Part shown: positions 7,335-12,216 of the stretch, piece by piece | Position numbering within the stretch: position 1 is the stretch's first letter | Layout: each line of letters starts with the position of its first letter | NCBI GenBank assembly: GCA_902462035.1 | Contig: CABQAC010000024.1 | Coordinates: 1-13,484, forward strand | Direction: 5' to 3' | DNA from: an uncultured Eubacteriales bacterium | GTDB taxonomy: Bacteria > Bacillota > Clostridia > Oscillospirales > Acutalibacteraceae | Length of the DNA: 13,484 nucleotides | The notes under the pieces: generated by a model | What the model was told of the DNA's origin: nothing | The model's input: only the letters and a program-made list of their open reading frames with translations | The model's database searches: none | Position numbers and translations under genes: made by a program

Positions 7335-7814
7335 TTATTGCGTCGTTTCAAGCTGAAACCAGTAATCGGCTGCCCCCGGCAGAACAAGGGCCGGTGTGCA
7401 GGTCATCATGGTATATTCCGAATTGAACGAAATTTCAATTTCCCTGTCCGATTCCACCAGCCGGATGGAATGGCTGGAAACCACCATATAATCCAAAGCG
7501 CGGCAAACCGTGCCGGAAGGGGGAGAATCCAGCGAATAAGTTACCTGGCCCCTGGTAAAATCCAGTTTGTGGGTGTAAAGGGCGCCCTCGCTGTATACCG
7601 TCTTGCTCCAGCCGCGCATCAACTGGCGGTGCAGCCGTTCCCGCCCGGACCAATCGAGCGCGAATAAAACCACAACAGTCAAAACCGATACCGCCAAAAG
7701 CGAAGCCGCCCAGCGCCAAAAAGCTTTGCGCCCCTTTTCGGCGGGGGAGGCTTCGGACTGCGGACGGAACCGGCCGAAGCCCTGCGGTGGCGCGCCGTGT
7801 CCAGTGCGAAACAT
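7335..7814 (-). CDS. Small single-pass membrane protein, function unknown
   Basis: I do not recognise this 159-residue protein. It has a basic, proline-containing cytoplasmic head (1-34) and one strong transmembrane helix (about 35-53, WAASLLAVSVLTVVVLFAL). A roughly 105-residue outer domain with predicted beta-strand character follows (VTYSLDSPPSG, REIEISFNSEY, and an aromatic C-terminus). The helix with positive charges before it suggests an N-in, C-out anchor rather than a cleaved signal peptide. The start at 7814 has an excellent AGGAGGG eight bases upstream; the frame extends to 7919 but the extra part crosses a hairpin. It forms its own small unit bounded by hairpins on both sides. It could be a small sensor or envelope-associated protein, which is inference only. 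Confidence 0.72.
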   Translation of the reverse strand: MFRTGHGAPPQGFGRFRPQSEASPAEKGRKAFWRWAASLLAVSVLTVVVLFALDWSGRERLHRQLMRGWSKTVYSEGALYTHKLDFTRGQVTYSLDSPPSGTVCRALDYMVVSSHSIRLVESDREIEISFNSEYTMMTCTPALVLPGAADYWFQLETTQ

Positions 7815-7844
7815 AAGAAATCCCTCCTCGCTGACAAGCAAGGA

Positions 7845-7881
7845 AAAAAGCATGGGACAAGCCGCATTGTCCCATGCTTTT
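7845..7881 (-). terminator. Strong hairpin with T-tract, terminator of the DUF1905 gene or leader attenuator
   Basis: A perfect 15-bp stem (7846-7860 with 7867-7881, loop GCCGCA) is followed on the minus strand by a run of six T. It lies 66 bases past the DUF1905 stop. It also lies downstream of a promoter-like sequence (7891-7919) and upstream of the membrane protein gene, so it may act in that gene's leader too. Confidence 0.85.
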
Positions 7882-7890
7882 CCCTGTACC

Positions 7891-7919
7891 AGCATATCAT
7901 AAGAGAGAGTAAATTTCAA
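7891..7919 (-). promoter_or_regulatory. Possible promoter upstream of the membrane protein gene
   Basis: TTGAAA (7919-7914) and TATGCT (7896-7891) are spaced by 17 bases on the minus strand. They lie in the gap after the DUF1905 stop. Transcripts from here would run straight into the hairpin at 7845-7881 before reaching the gene. Confidence 0.5.
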
Positions 7920-7946
7920 TCAAAATATTTTAATTAAGATTATAAA

Positions 7947-8276
7947 TCAACGCGTCGGACCTGATTTTGAAGGTTTGTGCGAAATGCCGCGCCGTTGAGC
8001 GGGTTTTCCGTGTCTCTCCGTTAAAGTTACCGCCACGGTATCGCCCGGCTGCTTTCCAATTTTAGCGCGGATGTCTTTGCGCAGACCGATGATATGGCAT
8101 GGAGTTCCCATTTTGACCACGCTCCCGTCATAGGGCGCGCCGTCGAAGGTAGCCCGGACCGGAACGCGTGATTTGCCGAACTCTTGTTTGACGTCGAAGG
8201 GCACCTCAACATAGGCGCCGTCCAGATCAGGCACTTTTTTGATTTCGGCAATAAATCGGTATATTTTTTCGTTCAT
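7947..8276 (-). CDS. DUF1905 domain-containing protein
   Basis: A 109-residue soluble protein matching the DUF1905 pattern: FIAEIKKV near the N-terminus, YVEVPFDVKQEFGKSRVPVRATFDGAPYDGSVV in the centre, and KIGKQPGDTVAVTL near 75-86. The domain is a small beta-barrel-like fold of unknown biochemical role, found alone or fused to YdeI-type domains. Here it stands alone. It ends in a basic, probably disordered tail (about 87-109). AAGGAGG sits 5 bases before the ATG. An inverted repeat (GCCGGTT/AACCGGC, 8289-8310) lies directly upstream of the ribosome binding site and could affect translation. A strong terminator follows. Confidence 0.85.
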   Translation of the reverse strand: MNEKIYRFIAEIKKVPDLDGAYVEVPFDVKQEFGKSRVPVRATFDGAPYDGSVVKMGTPCHIIGLRKDIRAKIGKQPGDTVAVTLTERHGKPAQRRGISHKPSKSGPTR

Positions 8277-8496
8277 GTCAACCTCCTTGCCGGTTGGGGG
8301 CCAAACCGGCGCGTGATCTTTATACGTCCAACCGGCAGCCTACTTCGGTATCTTGCGCCGTTTTCGCAGGCAAATGTATGGCTGTGTTTACCAATGGCTT
8401 ATTTTAAATTGTCTTTTTAAAAGAGCGTTTCAATGGCGATAGCATGCTGTTTTGCACGGGTGAGATTATTGTGGGACTTGTACTTATGCAGCCCAA
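8277..8496. other. Gene-free stretch leading into the repeat-bearing accessory segment
   Basis: I see no credible coding frame here. The first ~130 bases are the 5' region of the DUF1905 gene, with a GCCGGTT/AACCGGC hairpin beside its ribosome binding site and a possible -10 (TATAAA, minus strand) near 8320-8325 but no clear -35. From about 8400 the base composition turns AT-richer, and short remnants of the repeat flank appear just before 8497. Confidence 0.5.
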
Positions 8497-8659
8497 AAAA
8501 GGTTGGTAGTAAGCCGTAGCGTCGTGAATGCGTTTACAAGCGAGCAGCGTGACCCTTTGCGGAGAGGAAGAATGACGGAATGGTATGAAAAAAGCCCGGC
8601 TTCGGCCGGGCTTTTTGAATGGAATGCAGTCCATTCCGACATGTAAGGGCGCGATAAAA
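8497..8659. repeat. Dispersed repeat copy R1 (163 bp, near-identical to 9616-9778)
   Basis: Identical to R2 over 163 bases except for one G/A difference (8506 versus 9625), at an offset of 1119 bases. It contains an intrinsic-terminator hairpin (8588-8616) nested inside an 8-bp outer inverted repeat, CGGAATGG (8576-8583) with CCATTCCG (8631-8638). A second structured half precedes it (8497-8562). Open frames across it are incidental and it carries no recognisable protein. It looks like a mobile or amplified intergenic element; whether it moves by itself is unknown. Confidence 0.93.
8588..8616. terminator. Terminator hairpin inside repeat R1
   Basis: A GCCCGGC/GCCGGGC stem with a TTCG tetraloop is flanked by A6 and T5. 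It is a near-perfect bidirectional intrinsic terminator. The same hairpin recurs in R2. Confidence 0.88.
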
Positions 8660-8882
8660 AGAATCGCCAGCTGTTTTTGGAGAAAGACTTGAACGTTCGC
8701 ACCATAAGCTACGCTCATTTGGCGCCGTTACCCTTATTTTCCAATTGCCCTTTTCCGGAAGTTGTAATAACCTCATAGCAGGTATTGCTCATACTGTTGT
8801 GTATCAATGAAAACTCAAGTGTGCTCAACTTAGCAACATAAGGATTCTCTTTTTCCATACAAATATGATACTATAAAAATAG
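8660..8882. other. Gene-free stretch right of R1 with a T-arm-like remnant
   Basis: No credible gene. At about 8679-8700 the sequence GGAGAAAGACTTGAACG resembles the complement of a tRNA 3' half (T loop TTCAAGT on the minus strand). Relatives lie next to the other repeat copies. The rest is AT-rich without recognisable signals up to the hairpin at 8883. Confidence 0.5.
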
Positions 8883-8918
8883 AAATAAGTCGATTGCTAT
8901 AAAGTAATCGACTTATTT
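8883..8918. terminator. AT-rich hairpin terminator downstream of the 147-residue gene
   Basis: A perfect 13-bp stem (8883-8895 with 8906-8918) around a 10-base loop, with T-rich flanks in both directions. It lies about 95 bases past the stop at 9012. A related hairpin in opposite orientation lies at 9505-9544. Confidence 0.75.
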
Positions 8919-9011
8919 TTCTAATGTAACGGTGACACCAAAAAAGAGCGGTTACCGTCTTTGGGGGAAGATTGGAGCTCTCGCAATCTAGAGAGTATGC
9001 TCATTTTAATA

Positions 9012-9455
9012 TTAATATTTTTTCATAGCTTTGCATTTAGGATCACATACCTTATGTACAGCACACGGTTCGATTGCTTCCCCTCTTTTCGATATTTTTA
9101 TATAACTGCATTTCGGCACTCGTCCGTCTTTAATCGCATTAATCCTAAATTTTATAAACCTTTTGGCTAACTCAATTTGCTCTTCCGTCGGATTTACCAA
9201 ATTAAAACCAGTAAAAGCACATTTGCCGTCTATACACCTTCCACATCCCCCATGCCCTGTACGCATTTTGACAAGTTCTTGCATTGCAACCGATTCATTC
9301 GATAAAACGGGTTCCAAATATTCATCATATTGAACGCATATACGAATATGCCAATCACCGTCTTCCGATTGATTGACCGAACCCCACCGTATCCCTTTAT
9401 ATTTACCGTTAATGCTGATTTTGTTCTCTTCTAGCCATTTTAGAAATTCATACAT
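9012..9455 (-). CDS. Cysteine-rich protein of unknown function, possible zinc-binding
   Basis: I do not recognise this 147-residue soluble protein. It has eight cysteines in two clusters: C71-x2-C74-x4-C79 (GGCGRCIDGKCAF) and C131-x5-C137-x3-C141 near the C-terminus, plus C40 and C116. The spacing suggests a structural metal site. The N-terminus (MYEFLKWLEENKISINGKYKGI) looks helical and the rest mixed. There is no signal peptide or membrane segment. GGGGGA precedes the ATG. Base composition is clearly AT-richer than the flanking housekeeping genes, a sign of acquisition. It sits alone, bracketed by related hairpins (8883-8918 and 9505-9544) and, outside those, by the R1 and R2 repeats. A weak promoter (TTGACT, 17 bases, TAGATT on the minus strand) may lie just upstream. 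Confidence 0.8.
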   Translation of the reverse strand: MYEFLKWLEENKISINGKYKGIRWGSVNQSEDGDWHIRICVQYDEYLEPVLSNESVAMQELVKMRTGHGGCGRCIDGKCAFTGFNLVNPTEEQIELAKRFIKFRINAIKDGRVPKCSYIKISKRGEAIEPCAVHKVCDPKCKAMKKY

Positions 9456-9504
9456 TAATAATCCCCCAAAATATACGTTTTTATTTGCAATCTACTATAA
9501 ATGC

Positions 9505-9544
9505 CGAAAGAAGTCAATCGCTTTACAGCAATGGGCTTCTTTCG
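9505..9544. repeat. Hairpin related to the one at 8883-8918, in inverted orientation
   Basis: The 9-bp stem CGAAAGAAG (9505-9513) with CTTCTTTCG (9536-9544). Reverse-complemented, the core at 9511-9538 matches 8887-8914 at 22 of 28 positions by my count. The pair therefore forms an imperfect inverted repeat around the 147-residue gene. Either element could be a terminator of one family, or they could mark the ends of an inserted unit. Confidence 0.6.
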
Positions 9545-9615
9545 CTATAACATTGTAAAGATGAGATAAAAAAGGCCCGACATTTTTTGAAGATGATTTG
9601 AACCCACATACCCGC

Positions 9616-9778
9616 AAAAGGTTGATAGTAAGCCGTAGCGTCGTGAATGCGTTTACAAGCGAGCAGCGTGACCCTTTGCGGAGAGGAAGAATGACGGAAT
9701 GGTATGAAAAAAGCCCGGCTTCGGCCGGGCTTTTTGAATGGAATGCAGTCCATTCCGACATGTAAGGGCGCGATAAAA
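9616..9778. repeat. Dispersed repeat copy R2 (163 bp, near-identical to 8497-8659)
   Basis: Direct repeat of R1 with one mismatch. Its left part shows a better preserved inverted pair, CCGCAAAAGG (9612-9621) with CCCTTTGCGG (9672-9681), enclosing about 50 bases. Just left of it, on the minus strand, lies GGGTTCAAATC, a T-loop-like sequence. It separates the 147- and 330-residue genes. Confidence 0.93.
9707..9735. terminator. Terminator hairpin inside repeat R2
   Basis: The same GCCCGGC-TTCG-GCCGGGC hairpin with A and T runs as in R1. On the minus strand it lies about 80 bases past the stop of the 330-residue gene and probably ends its transcript. Confidence 0.88.
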
Positions 9779-9816
9779 TAGATTTGCTCAATAAATATAA
9801 CCGGAGACTTGAACTC

Positions 9817-10809
9817 TCATAAATAACTTGCATTTTTAAATATCTCAATAATTTTATCACAATAATTGCCCACTGTAATAATTTCATCACTAATAGGTTT
9901 CATTTTGTTTTTATCTTTCATAACATCAGGCGTTAAACCAAATCCGCCCTCCATCTTAATAAGGGTAGAAAACCCTTTTCCACACTGTATATTATAAATA
10001 GGAATCAATTGCTCAATAAACGTTAATGCTGGGTTTAATTCCAATGCTTTTTGCAAAAAGCTAGATGCACAACCATTTGTTCCCAGCATACAAAGATATG
10101 TCCCATGCATATTCCAACATGAAAAGCTGGAATCTCCGTGGGTGTACCATATTTTATCATTCAGCGCATATTGATCGAATATATTACTTTGAAAACTACA
10201 GGCCCAATCCATAAACGCCTTTTTCCCAAACGAATACTGCTTTGTTTCTGGCATGCTTAAGAGGGCTGGTATGGCCATAACAGCATTTTTATAAGCATCG
10301 GCTATGGATGGCTTCTCTTTTTTGCCCTTTATAAAAATCAACTGGTCATAACGATATGGCTTTGGTGTCGTTTCTTCTCCCATAATGAAATAAAAATTAG
10401 TTGTATCATATCCACAAACAATGGAAAAAGATTGAAAAGCATCATCTATACGCGCAATTACCGGAATATTTTTGTCAATATACTCCCGTATTTTTTGATC
10501 CAATTCCGGTTGTTTCTCAGGCGACACTTTGTAATAATCAAAGTCGTATCCACATGCATCAAATGCCTTTTTGACCGCGATATCGGTCATAATATGTGAG
10601 TAACACAAAGCCATGTTGTCGGGCTGCTTACTGTACACTTGAAGAAAGCTGTCGCCGGTTACGCCCGAAAAAAACCAATAATCGTATGCAGCATTCTCTC
10701 CAACACACTCCATCAAAAACGCCATACAACCATTCAACCAATAATTTTGACCCTGAGCCATACTTATTAGCGGGTGAATAAGAGCTTTAGATATACTTTT
10801 CATCGACAT
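9817..10809 (-). CDS. Uncharacterised 330-residue protein, possibly papain/C39-like fold (BtrH-N-like)
   Basis: No firm family assignment. The N-terminus GQNYWLNGCMAFLMECVG (20-37) resembles the Gln...Cys helix start of papain-like C39/BtrH-type proteins, with C28 in the nucleophile position. The stretch PVIARIDDAFQSFSIVCGYD (116-135) resembles the family's core strands, but the usual histidine appears to be replaced (FSIVCGYD). It may therefore be an inactive or acyl-transfer type rather than a protease. Eleven cysteines are scattered through it, and no signal peptide is seen. GGAGG lies 7 bases before the ATG at 10809. It is AT-rich, unlike its GC-rich surroundings, and is the second cargo gene between repeats. 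Its promoter has MerR-type geometry, suggesting induction by a small-molecule or stress sensor. The last codons abut a T-arm-like sequence. Confidence 0.75.
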   Translation of the reverse strand: MSMKSISKALIHPLISMAQGQNYWLNGCMAFLMECVGENAAYDYWFFSGVTGDSFLQVYSKQPDNMALCYSHIMTDIAVKKAFDACGYDFDYYKVSPEKQPELDQKIREYIDKNIPVIARIDDAFQSFSIVCGYDTTNFYFIMGEETTPKPYRYDQLIFIKGKKEKPSIADAYKNAVMAIPALLSMPETKQYSFGKKAFMDWACSFQSNIFDQYALNDKIWYTHGDSSFSCWNMHGTYLCMLGTNGCASSFLQKALELNPALTFIEQLIPIYNIQCGKGFSTLIKMEGGFGLTPDVMKDKNKMKPISDEIITVGNYCDKIIEIFKNASYL

Positions 10810-10856
10810 GCCAGCGCCTCCCTTGTATTGTTTTAAAAATCCTTTTGACTATTTGC

Positions 10857-10887
10857 AGTATAGCGCTTGACCGCGGGTCAATGTCAA
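10857..10887 (-). promoter_or_regulatory. MerR-type promoter-operator of the 330-residue gene
   Basis: A perfect -35 TTGACA (10887-10882) and -10 TATACT (10862-10857) on the minus strand are separated by 19 bases instead of 17. The spacer holds the dyad TTGACC-CGC-GGTCAA (10881-10867). An over-long spacer with a central dyad is the known hallmark of promoters twisted open by MerR-family activators. It lies about 48 bases before the start codon. Confidence 0.72.
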
Positions 10888-10935
10888 TAGTTTACATGCA
10901 TTAAATAAAACAGATGTTTTTAGCAATTCATCGGG

Positions 10936-11080
10936 AAGATTTGAACCCCTGCACCCGCAAAAGATTGGTAACCGCCGTGAAGAGCGCAAGCGGCTTCAAT
11001 GGCTTCCAAAACCGGGCAGGCCTGCCAGGCGTCACCTTTTGCGGTAAAGGAGGAACAGTGGAGCGGGTGACGGATTTTTT
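10936..11080. repeat. Divergent third copy (R3) of the repeat family, next to tRNA-Ala
   Basis: It starts with GGAAGATTTGAACCCC, then CACCCGCAAAAGATTGGTA, and later GCGTCACCTTTTGCGG and AAAGGAGGAACAGTGG. These follow the same order as the R2 left half. The outer inverted pair CCGCAAAAG (10955-10963) with CTTTTGCGG (11036-11044) is perfect. The GCCCGGC terminator core of R1/R2 is missing. Sequence identity is much lower than between R1 and R2, so this is an older copy or a related subfamily. Confidence 0.65.
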
Positions 11081-11082
11081 GT

Positions 11083-11115
11083 AAAAAAAATCGGAACGAG
11101 CGTAACTCGTTCCGA
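11083..11115 (-). terminator. Terminator of tRNA-Ala
   Basis: A perfect 10-bp stem (11091-11100 with 11106-11115, loop CGTAA) is followed on the minus strand by eight T. It begins 2 bases after the tRNA CCA end. Confidence 0.93.
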
Positions 11116-11117
11116 CG

Positions 11118-11193
11118 TGGTGGAGATGGAGGGATTCGAACCCTTGACCTTACGGATGCGAACCGTACGCTCTCCCAACTGAGCTACACCCCC
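11118..11193 (-). tRNA. tRNA-Ala (anticodon CGC)
   Basis: A 76-base tRNA with encoded CCA (11120-11118). The acceptor GGGGGTG pairs with CATCTCC, including the G3-U70 wobble pair that marks alanine tRNAs. The anticodon loop TTCGCAT is closed by TACGG/CCGTA, with CGC at 11160-11158. The T arm carries TTCGAAT. It reads GCG codons, in keeping with a GC-rich genome. It has its own promoter and terminator. Confidence 0.97.
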
Positions 11194-11205
11194 ACGGCAA
11201 GGGCT

Positions 11206-11234
11206 ATTATAGCATCCTTTTTTCGGTTTGGCAA
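11206..11234 (-). promoter_or_regulatory. Promoter of tRNA-Ala
   Basis: TTGCCA (11234-11229) and a perfect TATAAT (11211-11206) are 17 bases apart, with an extended TGC before the -10. The tRNA starts 12 bases beyond the -10. Confidence 0.9.
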
Positions 11235-11272
11235 GTGTTTTTTTCCCAATAGCCCCTTTTGTTTGCCGCGGC

Positions 11273-11920
11273 TTAATTCGCGGCACAGGCCGCCTTTTGG
11301 GCGGTTGCGCAAAATTCCCGCATGCAGCAGTTTTCACAGCGCGGTTTTCGCGCGTCGCAGACCGCGCGGCCGTGCAGCACCAGCCGGTGGCAGAAATCGT
11401 TTGATTTTTCCGGCGGCAGCAGCTTTCGCAGCTCCATTTCTACCTTGTAGGGGTCTTTGGTGGCGCAAAGGCCCAACCGGTTTGTAATGCGGATACAATG
11501 CGTGTCGGCAACCACCGCGGGTTTGCCGTATACGTCCCCCAATACCAGGTTGGCGGTCTTGCGCCCCACCCCGGGCAGAGAAAGCAGATCCTCCAGCGTA
11601 TCCGGCACCTTTCCGTCAAACCGGTTTAAAAGCTCGCTGCACATGGCGTGGATATCGCGTGCCTTTGTTTTGTATAGGCCGCAGGAATGGATAAGGGACT
11701 CGATTTCCTCCACCGCGCCGTCGGCAAAAGCCCGCGCGTCGGGAAAACGCGCGAATAAGGCGGGCGTGACCAGATTGACCCGCGCGTCGGTACACTGGGC
11801 GGACAGGCGGGTCGCGATTAAAAGTTCCAGGGGGCTTTCGCTCGTCAGCGAACAGATTGCGTCGGGATATTCCCGTTCCATCGCGTCCACCGCCATCAGC
11901 GCGCGTTGTTTTTTCGTCAT
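11273..11920 (-). CDS. nth: Endonuclease III (DNA glycosylase/AP lyase)
   Basis: A base-excision repair enzyme that removes oxidised pyrimidines and cleaves the resulting abasic site. The protein is 215 residues, close to the usual ~210. The helix-hairpin-helix LPGVGRKTANLVLG carries the catalytic lysine K121, and the GPD-type aspartate is D139 in VADTHCIRI. The C-terminal [4Fe-4S] cluster motif is intact: C188-x6-C195-x2-C198-x5-C204. I start at the ATG at 11920 (MTKKQRALMAV). GGGGAG lies about 11 bases upstream, slightly far. An upstream GTG at 11932 or the open frame to 11965 is less likely. No terminator is seen after the stop, so transcripts may run into tRNA-Ala. Confidence 0.96.
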   Translation of the reverse strand: MTKKQRALMAVDAMEREYPDAICSLTSESPLELLIATRLSAQCTDARVNLVTPALFARFPDARAFADGAVEEIESLIHSCGLYKTKARDIHAMCSELLNRFDGKVPDTLEDLLSLPGVGRKTANLVLGDVYGKPAVVADTHCIRITNRLGLCATKDPYKVEMELRKLLPPEKSNDFCHRLVLHGRAVCDARKPRCENCCMREFCATAQKAACAAN

Positions 11921-12005
11921 TTTTCTTTTCACTCCCCAATCCGAACGGCATGCCCGGCGGTTCAATAACGCGAACAGCGCCAGGGCATACCCCTTATTTG
12001 TGGTA

Positions 12006-12037
12006 ATTATACATCAATTTAGTATAGCATACAACAA
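12006..12037 (-). promoter_or_regulatory. Possible promoter region of nth
   Basis: Two -10-like sequences occur on the minus strand: TATACT (12026-12021) preceded by TGC as in extended -10 promoters, and TATAAT (12011-12006). Neither has a good -35 at 17 bases. They leave an ~85-100 base leader before nth. Confidence 0.4.
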
Positions 12038-12082
12038 TTTTGGCTTTTCTTCAATAAAAAATATCATGGGGAGCGGTTTCGG

Positions 12083-12111
12083 TTGAAAAAACAAATGGTT
12101 TTTGATATGAT
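12083..12111 (+). promoter_or_regulatory. Promoter of the lipoprotein gene
   Basis: TTGAAA (12083-12088) and TATGAT (12106-12111) are spaced by 17 bases, about 105 bases before the start codon. The promoter is divergent from nth. The leader contains a small CGGCG/CGCCG hairpin near 12146-12164. Confidence 0.7.
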
Positions 12112-12216
12112 GGAATAAAATAAGTGTTTGAGACGAAAAGTATCGGCGTTCAATATGCGCCGTTTTGAATTGAGGGACTTGCCGCCTGGCAGTGTGAATG
12201 GAAGAAAGGTCACGGT

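Noticed and set aside
8404..8776. Several overlapping minus-strand frames over R1, and equivalents over R2 (9495-9890)
   Set aside because: They follow the repeat, cross its terminator hairpin, lack ribosome binding sites and differ in frame; they are by-products of the repeat sequence.
8497..11044. CRISPR array
   Set aside because: The repeats are long (163 bp), only two or three in number, and about 1 kb apart with genes between them; there is no short regular repeat-spacer pattern and no cas gene.
11032..11337. Open frame of 101 codons across tRNA-Ala
   Set aside because: It is a translation of the tRNA, its terminator and the 3' part of nth in another frame; the tRNA evidence is decisive.
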